Of a stretch of DNA of 64,000 bases, positions 1-11,205 are shown one piece after another. The translations under genes were made by a program, and so were the position numbers. Origin of the DNA: Prorocentrum cordatum (taxonomy: Eukaryota; Sar; Dinophyceae; Prorocentrales; Prorocentraceae); assembly GCA_963575745.1 (NCBI GenBank), contig CAUYUJ010016696.1:162501-226500 (forward strand), read 5' to 3'. The notes below the pieces were generated by a model that saw nothing but the letters and a program-made list of their open reading frames with translations, was not told where the DNA came from and did not search any database. Within the stretch, counting starts at the first letter, position 1. Each line of letters starts with the position of its first letter.

Positions 1-160
1 GATGATGATGAGGATGATGATGTGACGGTGATGGTCATGGTGATGGTGGTGGTGACGACCCTGAGGATGCGGATGTTGATGACACTGGTGACGGTGACGA
101 TGATTGTGATGATCATCATCATGACAATGATGATGCCTCTGGCTCCTTCGCCTCCTCCAT
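1..160. repeat. GAT-type trinucleotide microsatellite
   Basis: Imperfect GAT/GGT/GAC triplets fill the first 160 bases. No coding signal is visible beyond low-complexity Asp/Met/Ile-type translations. Confidence 0.85.
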
Positions 161-655
161 CCGGCGGTTGCCTCTGAGGCGGCTGCATTGCGCCGTACTT
201 GCCCAAGGGAGCCTAAAGAGGAGCCCCAGTAACTACCTAAACGCCTCGAATAGCGCTCAGGAGCCTCTCAAGACGGCCCAGAAGACCTCGACAATCCCGG
301 CCTGCTGGTTTCCGAGGCATCAGACGGGCCAAGAACGCCCTAAGACAGCTTGAGAAGCCCCCCAGAGGCCGCGAGGGACGACCAAGAGGTCCCCGAGAGG
401 TCCCCAGTAGGCCCCCAAGAGGCCTCCACACGTTCAAATCATTCAAGAACTAATGGGAAAACACAGGTTCTGAAGGTCTCGCCTTTCCAGATGCCCTCCA
501 GACTGCCGAAGGGGCTCCCGAGACGTCCCACGACGACCCCTTGAGAAATTTGAAAAGGAGTCTCCAGGGCCCCGCCCCCTGAACCCCCACTAACGCCGCC
601 AAGAGGCTCCCTGGCGCGTGCCGTCGGTCGGATGTTCCCCGAGGCCGCTCCGGGA
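161..655. other. No recognisable gene; degenerate 12-bp CCAAGAGGCCC-like repeats
   Basis: Nothing gene-like is seen. Positions about 245-430 carry a weak version of the CCAAGA/GGCCC repeat that recurs at 14.6, 19.8, 25.1, 26.0 and 35.2 kb. Confidence 0.5.
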
Positions 656-659
656 ACAT

Positions 660-1029
660 CTGGCCGACGACGACGGTGATGCTGTTGATGCTGATCCTGG
701 TCATGATGAGGATGCGGATGATGATCATGGTGATGATGATGCTGATGATGATGGTGACGATGATGAAGATGATGTTGCTGATGATGATACTGGGTGAGAC
801 GATGACGGCGGCGACGCGCACGATTATCGTAGCGATCTTGTTGTTGCTGCTGGTGGTGATGATGATGATGACGATGCTGAGGATGCTCAGGATGCTGAGG
901 ACGATTCGGATGAGAGCCTGATCATGATGACGATGACGATGATGATGACCATGACGACAATGACGACGACGATGATGATGATGCTGACGATGAGGATGAT
1001 GATAATGAGGATAATTATGATGAGGTCGG

Positions 1030-1073
<44 letters not shown>

Positions 1074-1545
1074 GTGATGCTGATGATGATGATGAGGGTG
1101 ATAATGACGACTGCGATTCGGACGAGGATGGGTACGACCATGACGATGACCCGCACGATGTCGACCTCGATGGTGATGGTGCTGTTATGGTGATGATGGC
1201 GAGTGCGAGGGTAAAGGGAACGTTTATTCAGATGAGGATGACAATGATGATGAACATGCCGATGACCATGATGGTGATCGAACTGAACATGATGATGACG
1301 GCCACGGAGTCCCCTTCCCTTGGAAAGCAGTCGCCGGCGGCGCCGTGTGTGATGGTGGTGGTGGTTGTGATGATGATGGTGATGACGATGATGAAGACTA
1401 CGATGATTCTAATTATGGTGCTGATGACGACGATGATGCTTATGTGATGACGACGAGGATGCCGTGGATGATGTTGATGGGGATGATGAGGACTACGATG
1501 TTGCGTCATTGACAATGATGTCGACGATCATGATCTTGACGATGA
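660..1545. repeat. GAT/GAC trinucleotide array
   Basis: Long imperfect array of GAT, GAC and GGT triplets, with a pure (GAT)n core near 1027-1075. The open frames it produces on both strands are Met-, Asp- or Ile-rich low complexity and are not genes. Confidence 0.9.
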
Positions 1546-1635
1546 GAAGGGCTTTGATTCCTTCTGCTCTTCGATCCTGCGGCCGCACTCGTTTGTGGAA
1601 CCGCCCACAGGCATGCGCTGAAATTGATCGCGCCT

Positions 1636-1950
1636 ATATGTATGCATGTATGTATGTACGTATGTATGTATATATGTAAGTCTGTATGTATGTATGTATG
1701 TATGTAAGTATGTATGTATGTATGTATGTATGTATGCATGCATTGGTGTGTATGTATGCACATACATATGTTCATACTGTTGTTTGCATGTCTGAATGTA
1801 TGAATTCACACATGATGTATGTATGTATGTATGTATGTATGTATGTATGTATGTATGAATGTATGTATGTATGTATGTATGTATAAATGGATGTTTGTAT
1901 GCTTGTGTGTATCAATGCCTGTATGCATGCGTGTATGTATGTATAGCACC
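1636..1950. repeat. (TATG)n tetranucleotide array
   Basis: Repeated TATG/TGTA units with variant TGCA interruptions. A shorter ATGTAT-type array precedes the second copy of the same downstream ~90-bp repeat near 5.86 kb, so the two repeat types travel together. Confidence 0.9.
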
Positions 1951-2515
1951 GCACTCACCTATTTCGGCACATCCTTCACATGGATCGTGTACTTCAGGGA
2001 GCTCCACCTACGGCTCCAGAGACAGGGTCTGCATAGCTTCACCCCGCCCATCTCGGTACACCCCTTACAGAGATCGTGCCACACAGGGAGCGCTACATAA
2101 AGGTCCAGAGGCAATATTCGCATAGCGGCACACTATTCACACGGATCGTGCCCGGCAGGTACTTGCATTTACGGCGCCATGGGGGAGCTTCGCATAGCGT
2201 TGCCCCGCTCACTTCAGCACAACTTTCACGCGGATCGTGTCCCGCAGGGAATTCCACCTACGGCTCCAGATGCGCAAGGTTCGTATCCCGCCCCCCTACC
2301 AATTTCGGCACACCTCTCACCCAGATCGTGCCTTACATGGAGCTCCACCCACGGACAGAAAGAGAGAGAGGTCGCATAGCGCCCCCCCTACCCCCCGCCC
2401 GTTCTGGCACGCACCTCACGCGGATGGTGCCCCACAGAGAGCAGCACCCGCATCCCCAGACAAGGTCCCTTTTCATTTCGGCACACATCCCTCACGCGAA
2501 TCGCGCCCTGGGAGC
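1950..2515. repeat. ~90-bp tandem repeat, cluster 1
   Basis: Units carry the landmarks CGGCACA, CACACGGATCGTGCC, GGGAGCTCCACC and GGCTCCAGAG, then GCATAGC. The GATCGTG landmark falls near 1983, 2072, 2143, 2233 and 2323, with a GATGGTG variant near 2423, giving a period of about 90 bp with one shorter 71-bp unit. The same unit recurs at 5.95-6.33 kb. Confidence 0.85.
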
Positions 2516-2534
2516 AAGGAGGAGGCGGAGGAGT

Positions 2535-2628
<94 letters not shown>

Positions 2629-2692
2629 CGATGAGGAGGAGGAGGAGGAGGAGGAGGAGGAGGAGGAGGAGGAGGAGGAGGAGGAGCAGTTG
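2535..2692. repeat. (GAT)n followed by (GAG)n array
   Basis: About 95 bases of uninterrupted GAT turn into about 60 bases of GAG. The remaining sequence to about 3165 is GC-rich with no recognised gene. Confidence 0.95.
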
Positions 2693-3167
2693 GAGCAGGA
2701 TGAGGATGATTATGAGGACGGGGTGAGGCGGAGGGGGGGAGCGGGGGGATGAAGTTTCGTGTGCACGGGAAGCCTGGCCCCAGGGGCCCAGGCGCCGCAG
2801 CACGTCTTCACCGTCCAGCGAAGCGCGTTTGCAAAGCAGAGGAGTCGAGGAAGAGGAGGGGAAGGGGCAGGGGGGGACACGCGGCAGCCCGACACACCAG
2901 CGGCCACCGGACCGGTAGGTTCCCCCCACCCCAACTTCGGGGCACCCCCCGATCCGCCCCCCCCTGCCTCAGCCGGCCACCCTCTCCGCTGATCCCTGGA
3001 CGGCCGAGTAGCAGAAGCAGTTTGTGATGCAACATCATTGGGCTTGGAGTGTGACTTCCCTTGGGTTATCGAGTTAGGGGCTGGGCAGCACGACAGAATG
3101 TCAGGCCCGACAGCGGTTGGGCTTGTTGCATGAAGTCTGCTCTGGTCCCACCGTCCTTGTACCACTA

Positions 3168-3218
3168 GCCACTCCATTCCATTCCATTACATTCCATTCC
3201 ATTCCATTCCATTCCCCG
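3168..3218. repeat. (CATTC)n pentanucleotide array
   Basis: Nine or ten CATTC units lie about 150 bp upstream of the metallopeptidase start. Confidence 0.9.
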
Positions 3219-3362
3219 GAGCTGCCATGGGCCCCCGGCATCCTCGACAGAAGTCCGAAGAGAGCCCAAGACGCGCGAGGGAATTGTCCCGTAGCCACTT
3301 TGCTCAAGCCCGCTGCAGGTGCAGGCCCCCCCATGCATCTCGCGCGGAGCACACCGATACCG

Positions 3363-5503
3363 ATGACGTTCCATGCTCTGGCGGCGCTGGCGTGGCTCCC
3401 GACGCTCGCGGGCGCGCTGGCCGCGAGGGAGGCGGGCATCGCGCTCCCGCCCGAGGCCGAGCCCACAGCTCTGCCCGAGCAGGGGGCCGCGCACGAGAGG
3501 GCGACGAATCGCCTGACGGTCACGACTCAGCAGGCATACGTGGAGACTGGGCGGCTGTTGGACGGATTTGCCAGCATGAGCCACTCGAGGCACATCCTGC
3601 AGTTTGTGATGTCGCTCCCCACGGCTCCGACGCTGCCCTCAGGCGGCTGCCTGTACCTCCCCAACGACGCGACCTGGGCGCTGGCCTACCAGCACCTGGA
3701 GCTAACCAGCCTCCAACCTATCCCTATCCCTAAGATGGGCGAGCAACAAGCGATGACACTCTTGGGGGCGCGCCCTCAGAAACCGAGGGGACCCCTGAGA
3801 TCGACATGGAGGTGAGGCGATGCCAAACACAGGGATAGGGATACTCCAGATTTCGTAATAAAAGGGAGGGGGTCTCATTTCGGGGGGGGTCTCTTCCAGG
3901 CTATCTTGGAGGGCCTGGGGGGGTCTGGGGACGATGTTTTGGAGGGTTCTCCCACGGGGGGGTCTGAAATGGCTTGTCTTGGAGGGTCCAGACCCCCTCC
4001 CTTTTATTACGAAATCTGGAGTACGTTTCAAGCTGGCGAGGAGCACCCGTTTCCTCCCCTCTTCGCGGAGATGATTGCCAACTCCTACTTCCCCCGCTGC
4101 AGCGAGACCTCGCTCTCTGGCCGCAGGCTCGCGCCGCTCTGCGGCCCCGGCTCCCTGCGGGGCGCCGCGGGCTGCCTCGACGCGACCGCCCTCGGCAGCG
4201 CGGCGGGCACCACGGTCTGTCAGGAGCGAAAGAAGGACGTACATGTACATGAATCCACGCTGGTTTCGAGAGCACGCATTGCACGAATGTTCGTATCACG
4301 CGGCCGGTCTCGCCAATCGAGGGGCCGTGTTCATGTACATAGCTGGGCGCGTACGTCCTTTGTGGGCTCCCCAGGTCTACGAGACCGCTGGCCACGTCGG
4401 GCTGCCGGACAAGTGGTCCTACCACATCGAGAATGCGAGGCCCCACCGGCACCCGGCTTCCACCAGGAGCGGGGAAACGCGCAAGGCCCGAGTGAGCCGG
4501 AGCTCGGGCTTGCCGGCGTGTTTTCTTGTGGCGAGCGCGTCCTGGATGTTGACGGTCCAGTGTTCGTGGGATGTCTGCAGCGGGAGCTCGCGTCTAATTT
4601 CAGATTAGGCGTCGTCATTTTTATGATGGCCCCGTCGGGCCAACCCGAGTCCCCCGTACCCGAGTCTTACGTCTCCCCGACAGGAGCAAAGGGAGCGCCA
4701 CCTGGGGCAGCTGCGGCTCCTCCAACATGCAGGCCAAGGTGCCCGCAGCCGCCAGGCTCCAGGTCCCAACGAAGTACGTGGTGTGCCGGAGGGCAGACGA
4801 CGACGACAGCATCACCGAGGAGGACGTGCGGGAGCAGAACAGGTGGGCCAACGAGGCCTTCGGCGGGCGCTCGCCTTGGGAGCGCATGGGCTTCGACACT
4901 GCGCGTCCGGCTTCCGTGGACATGCAGATCAGCTTCGCGCTCGTAGACATCACGATCGTGACCGATGGTGAGTGTGCCTCGAAGGGGTTCGTGAACACGG
5001 AGCTGCTGCACAAGTACAATCCGAGTCCATCGGAGCACCTCACCATCGTCATCATCACGAACGATACGTCCGGCATCTTGGGCCAGACGGCGTATCCGTT
5101 TGACGTGCCGGAGGACAGTCCGGAGAATATGGTTGTAGTGTCGAGCGTCGGGGTGCGGGGTTATGCACGAAGGTTCGACACGCCCATGCTGTACGACGAG
5201 GGGGACACGGTTGTGCACGAGATCGGGCATTGGCTTGGCCTGTACCACACCTTCGAGTCGGGCTGCTCCACCGACGAGATGGAGAACGAGGGCGATTGGG
5301 TCGATGACACGAACCCAGAGAAGTTCCCGCACTACGACTGCACGGTGGACATGTCCTGCGGCCAGGTCGACCCGGTCCACAACTTCATGGACTACTCACC
5401 GGACACGTGCATGGTGGGCTTCTCGGAGGGGCAGCAGCGCCGCGCGTGGTGCGTGTTCGAGCACGACCGGCCCACCCTCTACAAGATGTCGTTGACGCGG
5501 TAG
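3363..5503 (+). CDS. Secreted M43-family (MEP1-like, pappalysin clan) zinc metallopeptidase, multi-exon
   Basis: Predicted secreted endopeptidase. The ATG at 3363 opens a hydrophobic signal peptide (MTFHALAALAWLPTLAGALA); an in-frame ATG at 3333 is the alternative start. Exon 1 is open to about 3750. A short Cys-rich exon lies near 4041-4238 and ends at a GT donor. The catalytic exon runs from about 4684, after a CCCGACAG acceptor, to the TAG at 5501-5503. It holds the zinc site HEIGHWLGLYH (5216-5248) preceded by YDEGDTVV, and the Met-turn NFMDYSPDTCM (5381-5413), both hallmarks of M43 enzymes. Conserved Cys residues lie between them, as in fungal MEP1-type enzymes. The catalytic exon has no stops or frameshifts, so it looks functional. 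Exact splice sites are uncertain: the phase of the exon 2/3 junction does not fit the obvious GT, and dinoflagellates also use GC/GA donors. A TIR element sits in intron 1. Confidence 0.85.
3842..4023. mobile_element. TACTCC-family MITE inside metallopeptidase intron 1
   Basis: 182-bp element with terminal inverted repeats of about 33 bp, beginning TACTCCAGATTTCGTAATAA and ending with its reverse complement. The interior is made of GGGGGGTCT-type repeats. Two related 224-bp copies with TACTCCAAAT-type ends lie at 39972-40195 and 40375-40598. Confidence 0.85.
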
Positions 5504-5855
5504 GTCAGGCGACGTGTCTCGCCAGTGCCGCACCCTTTGAGCTCAGCACGGCGCTTGAGTATGTATCCTATGAGATCAGCATCTCTTCTCGGAGAGCCCT
5601 GCAGACTCTGAGATCAGCCTCCATTTCTTGGGTAGCGCGAGAGGACCCTTTTGCGCACCACGTGCCGAACCGTGCCGCTTGGGCATCACGGCGCGATGAT
5701 GTTGTGTGAAATTCATGCCAAGACCTCGCGCGCTTTACGCGCTTGGGTTCTCAACATGGCAGACCCAATGTCCTTTTAATCGGTGGCCGGGCACACAACG
5801 CATCCATACCAATCCTCGCAGGGGAACGCGAGCGCAATCGTGTGCATAACGCATG
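5504..5855. other. 3' flank of the metallopeptidase; no second gene seen
   Basis: Ordinary-complexity sequence following the TAG, probably 3' UTR and intergenic DNA. No AATAAA-type signal was relied on, because dinoflagellates do not use a clear one. Confidence 0.5.
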
Positions 5856-5946
5856 CATATATGTGTATCCATGTCTCTACGTATATGTGCATATGTATAT
5901 GTAGACATGTAGATGTGTATATATATATATATATATCTATACATAC
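5856..5946. repeat. ATGTAT/TATA microsatellite
   Basis: TATG, TGTA and TA repeats abut the second ~90-bp tandem cluster, as at 1.64-1.95 kb. Confidence 0.85.
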
Positions 5947-5954
5947 AAATACGT

Positions 5955-6330
5955 ACGTCTCTTTTGCGCCCCCTACCTATGTCGGCACATCCTTCACATG
6001 GACTGTGCACCTGAGGGATTTCCACCAACGGCCCAGAGAAAGGGTTCGCATAGCTTCCTACCGCCTCTCTTGGCACATGCCTCACAGAGGTCGTGCCCCA
6101 CAGGGAGCTCCACCTTCGGGTCCAGAGGCAATATTCACATAGCGGCACACACATCATTCGGATCGTGCCCGGCAAGTATTTGCACTTACGGCGCCAGAGG
6201 GAAGCTTCGCATAGCGTCGCCCCGCTCACTTCAGCACACCTTTCACACGGATCGTGCCCCGCAGGGAGTTCCACCTACGGCTCCAGAGGCAAGGTTCTTA
6301 TCCCGCCCCCCTGCCAATGTTGGCGCACCT
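5955..6330. repeat. ~90-bp tandem repeat, cluster 2
   Basis: About four units carry the same landmarks as cluster 1 (CGGCACA, GATCGTGCC, GGGAG(C/T)TCCACC, GCATAGC). Sequence from 6331 to 6837 holds no recognised feature. Confidence 0.85.
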
Positions 6331-6837
6331 CTCGCCTGATTTTTGCAACGCGATGCCAAGGTCTATCGCTGTCTGTGCCCTGCCTGCCGGAACTGCCTGG
6401 CAGGCGCACCCCTGAGATGATCAAAGATGCGGGGCTCGGGGCCTCGGGGCCTGTTAGCGCCCAGGGCCAAAAGGGCTGCGGAATGCAGCATTTACATGAA
6501 GCTGGCAACAACGCTACTTTTTTTTTGCTGGATCCACCAACCATCCCCAACCTCCAACCAAAAAAGACCGCGCAGCTCAGCCGAGCAGTTTCTTGATTGG
6601 TCGCGACGTGAGTCTCCACGCCACACGCACCGATACGACAAATCTCTGCGCCCAAACGACTGCCACAAATCGTTGCTCACAGGCGATTTGACAAAGTCGT
6701 GTATGCACTTATGTATCCCCCCATGCTTCCACACGGCGTGATAAGGTAAAACTAAGCAGAATACTGTGTTCCTCGGGTCATGCCCCCCCACCCTCGCTGT
6801 AAGGGGAGGGAGGCACCCTAGGGGAGGTGAGAGGGTC

Positions 6838-8005
6838 TCAAGGTGATGCAACAAACATTTGGGAGCGTTGCACTGCTTCAGCCTGTCTGTGAAGATGGCA
6901 CAGGCATTGTTGAGAAAGTCAGCGCTGCTGCTGCGCCTTGCTAACCTCTTCAACTCACTTACAGGCCACGACCAATTAATGCACACCGGGTGGGCTGATC
7001 GGAATGACCGGTGGATTCCCAATGACGTCTGCTTGATGCGCGGCTTATACTATGATCTCCCTGACCAGTGTCCAACAATCAACGTGCCTGTATGTGTGGT
7101 CTTTCTCTTTCTCTATGATCATGAAGACGTCGTCCTCGAAGCGCCCGTAACATTTGACCCCGTGCTTCTGGCGAAAGCAATTCAAGGCGACCCTGTGGCG
7201 TTCGCTGGTGTTGAAGTACGCACTGTCTGCGACTTCGCCAGAAAAGGCACGGCCCATGCCCGACCCTTGTTTGACTTTCCACATGCGCTCCGGCAACCAG
7301 GCGCACTCCATATATTGTGTGTCCATTAAGAACTCCAGAGCACGCTTGCCACTCTTTTTGATATGTGGGTCCGAAGTTATCGAGGACGCCTTGTGGGCCA
7401 ACACTGCAGGTTGGCCCTCCATGAAGAGATATGTCATGCCAAGTTTGAGGAACATGTTTGTGTCCCCGACAGGGATGTCTCTTATCTGCCGCAAGAGCAG
7501 GCCCTAGTCTCGCAAGAGAAACGGTATGCCGCCCAGGGACTTTCGCAATTTTGCTTTGACCCAGTGTCCTTGCGCCCCCGTGAAGAAAAGAGAGGCAGCG
7601 TGGATGTTCCTGAAGCTCACTTCTCCTTGTGGCTTGTGCGTCTTGCATGTAAACAATGCACGAAGACATGCGAGGAGCTTTCATGAAGTCGATCGGTCTG
7701 CACTCGATTCCGTCTGCGACACACTTGCAGACGTAGAAATATCCTTCTGCAGTATGCCAGGGCTGGTAATCTAAAGGTGGAATTACCTCATACCAGTGGC
7801 AACCCAACATCTGCTCTGAAATGTCACGCATGTCTGCTCGATCGACCAAGCAGTAGCCCTCGTCTTTGTCCGTCGGGTTTGGTATACATGGTTTCTCTCA
7901 GCAATTTGTTTGCCCACATTTCCAAATTTGTCATACCAGAGTACCATTTGCTTCTGTACCTGTGTTGGCTCATCACAAACCTCGTTCTGAAGGTTACGAT
8001 CTGAC
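6838..8005 (-). pseudogene. Reverse transcriptase pseudogene of a dinoflagellate-type retroelement
   Basis: Read on the minus strand in at least three frames. From 5' to 3': an N-terminal part with KQMVLWYDKFGNVGKQI and SEQMLGCHWYEVIPPLDY; then FFTGAQGHWVKAKLRKSLGG; then an RT core with FLKLGMTYLFMEG, KQGSGMGRAFSGEVAD and a YGRFEDDVFMI catalytic-type motif (within 7045-7494). A C-terminal block follows, with SAHPVCINWSWPVSELKRLA (about 6990-6900). The arrangement matches an RT family I remember as abundant in dinoflagellate genomes. There is a stop and a frame change near 7510 and another frame change near 7040. Where the family usually has LKLDVKDF, this copy reads LKLGMTYL, so the first catalytic aspartate is lost. 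It is almost certainly dead. The family assignment is from memory. Confidence 0.75.
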
Positions 8006-8315
8006 GGAAAACTGTTCCAAGATGCTATGGAAGGATTTGTGGGGTGAAGACACGGTGGGGTGACACCGTCAACGCGCCGTCGCCAACGATGTTGCCCCTG
8101 AAGCTCCTGGCCGTCCTTCTTGAAGAAGTGGTGTCTCTAAGAAACCTGATTGGCTAGCTGCTGCATGGCACTCGTGATGATACCGGGGTCAGGGAGGGAG
8201 CGAGAGAGCAATCGATGTTTCTTATGGTGTCTGGTGAGGACGAAGACAATCGGCCATGGAATGTCTCCTGAAAGATTTTGGGAAACACTATTGGACTGAG
8301 AGGGTTGTATTTGTC
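8006..8315. other. No recognised feature
   Basis: Mixed-complexity sequence without a supported gene or repeat. Confidence 0.4.
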
Positions 8316-8989
8316 AAGTGAGGGGGCTGAACCGAACGGTCATTCACTGTCCCTGGGTGCGTGGCTGAAGTGGAATTCCGCGATGCGGATTCTTGTTCTT
8401 GTTGTTGTTGTTGAACTTTCATTTCTGGAGAATAATTATTGTTATCCCCCCCGTCCGGTGCACATTATTTTTTTCGATTGAAGTGCCCTTCCCGGGGCTT
8501 GCACCTTGTTTTTTATCAGGGAAAGTCTTGAGGATCAAACTGTGTCGTTGGCCCCCGGTTTACAACAACAACGGCTCCCGCCTGATACTCCCTCACAATT
8601 TATGGAAGAATCGCGCTCTCGCTTTGGACTTCCCTGCAATTTACCAGCGGATCGCGGCTCCCGCTTGATACTTCCATATTATTGGAGAATCGCGCTCTCG
8701 CTTGGGACTTCCTCGCAACTTACCACCGAATCGCGGCTCCCGCCGGATGCTTCCTTACAATTTATGCAGATGCCGCTCCTCGACACTCAGGAATCGCGCT
8801 ACCGCTACATATTGCCTGGCGGTTCAAGTAGAATTTACGCTTCAACGACCCGCCCGCTCGACCCGCCCGCCTGGGCCTGCCCGCCCGACCAGCCCGTTAG
8901 GGACTGCAGTCGCCGCTCGCTGCCCTTCGCCCGCCTTCGATGCCCCTCGCTGCCCGTACTGGTTCTGCGGTCGCCTTCGCTCGCTGCCC

Positions 8990-10235
8990 TTCGTGGCCCC
9001 GTTGCTGCCCTCAGTGGCCCCGTCGCTGCCCATTGTGGCCCCGCATTATATGCCCTTCGTGGCCCCCGCTCGCAGTCGCCCGTCGTGGCCCCATACGCAT
9101 GCCCTTCGTAGCCCCGCTGTCGCCCTTCGTGGCCCTCTCGCTGCCCTTCGTGGCCCTTTTGCTGCCCTCAGTGGCCCCGCTGTCGCCCTTCGTGGCCCCA
9201 TACACGAATGCCCTTCGTGGCCCCCGCTCGTTCGCGCCCGTCGTGGCCCCATATGCATGCCCTTGGTGGCCCCGCTGTCGCCCTTCGTGGCCCCCTCTTT
9301 GCCCTTCGTGGCCCCGTTTCTGCCCTCAGTGGCCCCGTCGCTGCCCTGTGGCCCCGGATTAAATGCCCTTCGTGGCCTCCGCTCGCTCGCGCCCTTCGTG
9401 GTCCCATACGCATGCGTTTCGTCGCCTCGCTGTCGCCATTCGTGGATCCCTCGCTGCCCTTCGTGGCCCACTTTCTGCGCTCAGTGGCCCTGCTGTCGCC
9501 CTTTCTAGCCCCATGTACGTATGCCCTTCGTGGCCCCCGCTCGTTCGCGCCCGTCGTGATCCCATATGCATGCCCTTCGTGTCCCCGCTGTGGCTCTTCG
9601 TGGCCCCTCTCTGCCCTTCGTGGCCCCGTTTCTGCCCTCAGCGGCTCCGTCGCTGCCCTCTGGGGCTCAGGGGCCCCCGCTCGTTCGCGCCCGTCGTGGC
9701 CCGCGCCAGCAACGGCTCCCGCCTGATACTTCCTTACAACTTGTTGAAGAGTCGCGCTCTCGCTTGGGACTTCCATGCAATTTACCACCGCATCGCGGCT
9801 CCCGCCTGATACTTCCTCACCGTTTATTGGAGAATCGCGCTCTCGCTTTGGACTTCTTCGCAACCTTACGCATGTCCTTCGTAGCCCCGCTGTCGCCCTT
9901 CGTGGCCCTCTCGCTGCCCTTCGTGGCCCCTTTGCTGCCCTCAGTGGCCCTGCTGTCGCCCTTTGTGGCCCCATATACGAATGCCCTACGTGGCCCCCGC
10001 TCGCTCGCGCCAGTCGTGGCCCCATATGCATGCCTTTCGTGGCCCCGCTAACGCCCTCGCTGCCCATCGTGGCCCCGGTGCTACCATCAGCGGGCTCGTC
10101 GCTGCCCTTCGTGGCCCCGGATTAAATGCCCTTCGTGGCCCCGCTAGCGCTTTCGCTGCCCTTAGTGGCCCCGGATTAAATGCCTTTCGTGGCCCCCGCT
10201 CGCTCGCGCCTTTCGTGGCCCCATATGCATGCCCG
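8990..10235. repeat. CCCTTCGTGGCCCC minisatellite
   Basis: Dozens of variant units built on GCCCTTCGTGGCCCC with CGCTGTC, CTCGCTG and TGCCCTCAGTGG linkers. Translation in one frame gives PFVAP/LSPFVAL strings and in the opposite strand GPRRATAG strings. This is repeat translation, not a protein family. Confidence 0.9.
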
Positions 10236-10727
10236 CGCTCCTCTCGACACGGTTGCAGTTCCCACTATCCTTCCGCACCACTCTCCCAACATCCCGCTTC
10301 TTTTCCGGGTTCCACGAACTTTGTGTTTGACACCAGTTCGCAGCTGTACGTCCCCCCCTGGGTGTATCCACGCTATGTGTTTTTTTTTGTTTTATTATTA
10401 TTTTCAAGGGGGTGGTACGTGGCGCTGTTTATGGCGCGACCCATGGCGAAAGTTCTTGCTAACCTGCGTTGGAGTGGCTGGCGCAAGCCGTGAAGCATCG
10501 TCCTCCCTCCTTCTTGCCCCCCCCCTCCCTTCCTCCGATCCCTTCGTCATCATTCCCCCCTGTAATATGTTACCCTTCGTTTTCAATGGCTTCGCCAACC
10601 ACACGCGGCAGGGAGTACATCTAACCCCCAAGCGGGGGTACGATCGAAGACGAAGAGGGTGGGCCCAAGGTTTGGGATATACATATTGAATGACGCGCGA
10701 GCAGACAAGAACGATCAGTTTGAAAAA

Positions 10728-10872
10728 AGTTGTTGTTGTTGCTGTTGCTGTTGTTGTTGTTGTGGTTGTGTGTTGTTTGTTGTTTGTTGTTTGTTGTTTG
10801 TTGTTGTTTGTTGTTTGTTGTTCGTTGTTTGTTGTTTGTTGTTCGTTGTTCGTTGTTTGTTGTTTGCTGTTG
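10728..10872. repeat. (GTT)n / TTGTTTG array, copy 1
   Basis: GTT triplets with GTTTGTTGTTTG variants. The matching array in copy 2 (12998-13086) is a purer (GTT)n. Confidence 0.95.
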
Positions 10873-10894
10873 TCGTCGTCCCACCCGCGCCCCG

Positions 10895-11205
10895 CCCCGC
10901 AACCCGCCCGCGACCCACCCCGCGACCCACCCGCGACCCAGCCGCGACCCACACCGCGACCCGCCCGCGACCCACCCCGCGACCCACCCGCAACCCGCCC
11001 GCGACCCACCCGCGCCCACCCCGCGAACCGCCCGCGACCCATCCCGAGGCCCCCCCGTCGACTCACCCGTGATCCACTGGCGACCCACCTGCGACCCACC
11101 CGCGACCCACCCCGCGACCCACCCGCGACCCACCCGCGACCCATCCGCGACCCACCGCGACCCACCCGCGACCCACCCGCGACCCACCCCCCGACCCACC
11201 CAAAA
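10895..11205. repeat. 11-bp satellite (CGACCCACCCG), block 1
   Basis: Tandem 11-mers of the CGACCCACCCG type with point variants. It is followed by a non-satellite spacer at 11205-11290 containing GGCGCCTGCGGCGGGTTTCT and TCCAGGTGGAGAACCTGCGA, which recurs in later blocks. Confidence 0.95.

Noticed and set aside
8506-10125. Long Pro/Ala/Val 'PFVAP' frames and opposite 'GPRRATAG' frames
   Set aside because: Translation of the CCCTTCGTGGCCCC minisatellite; the same strings appear on both strands and in several frames.
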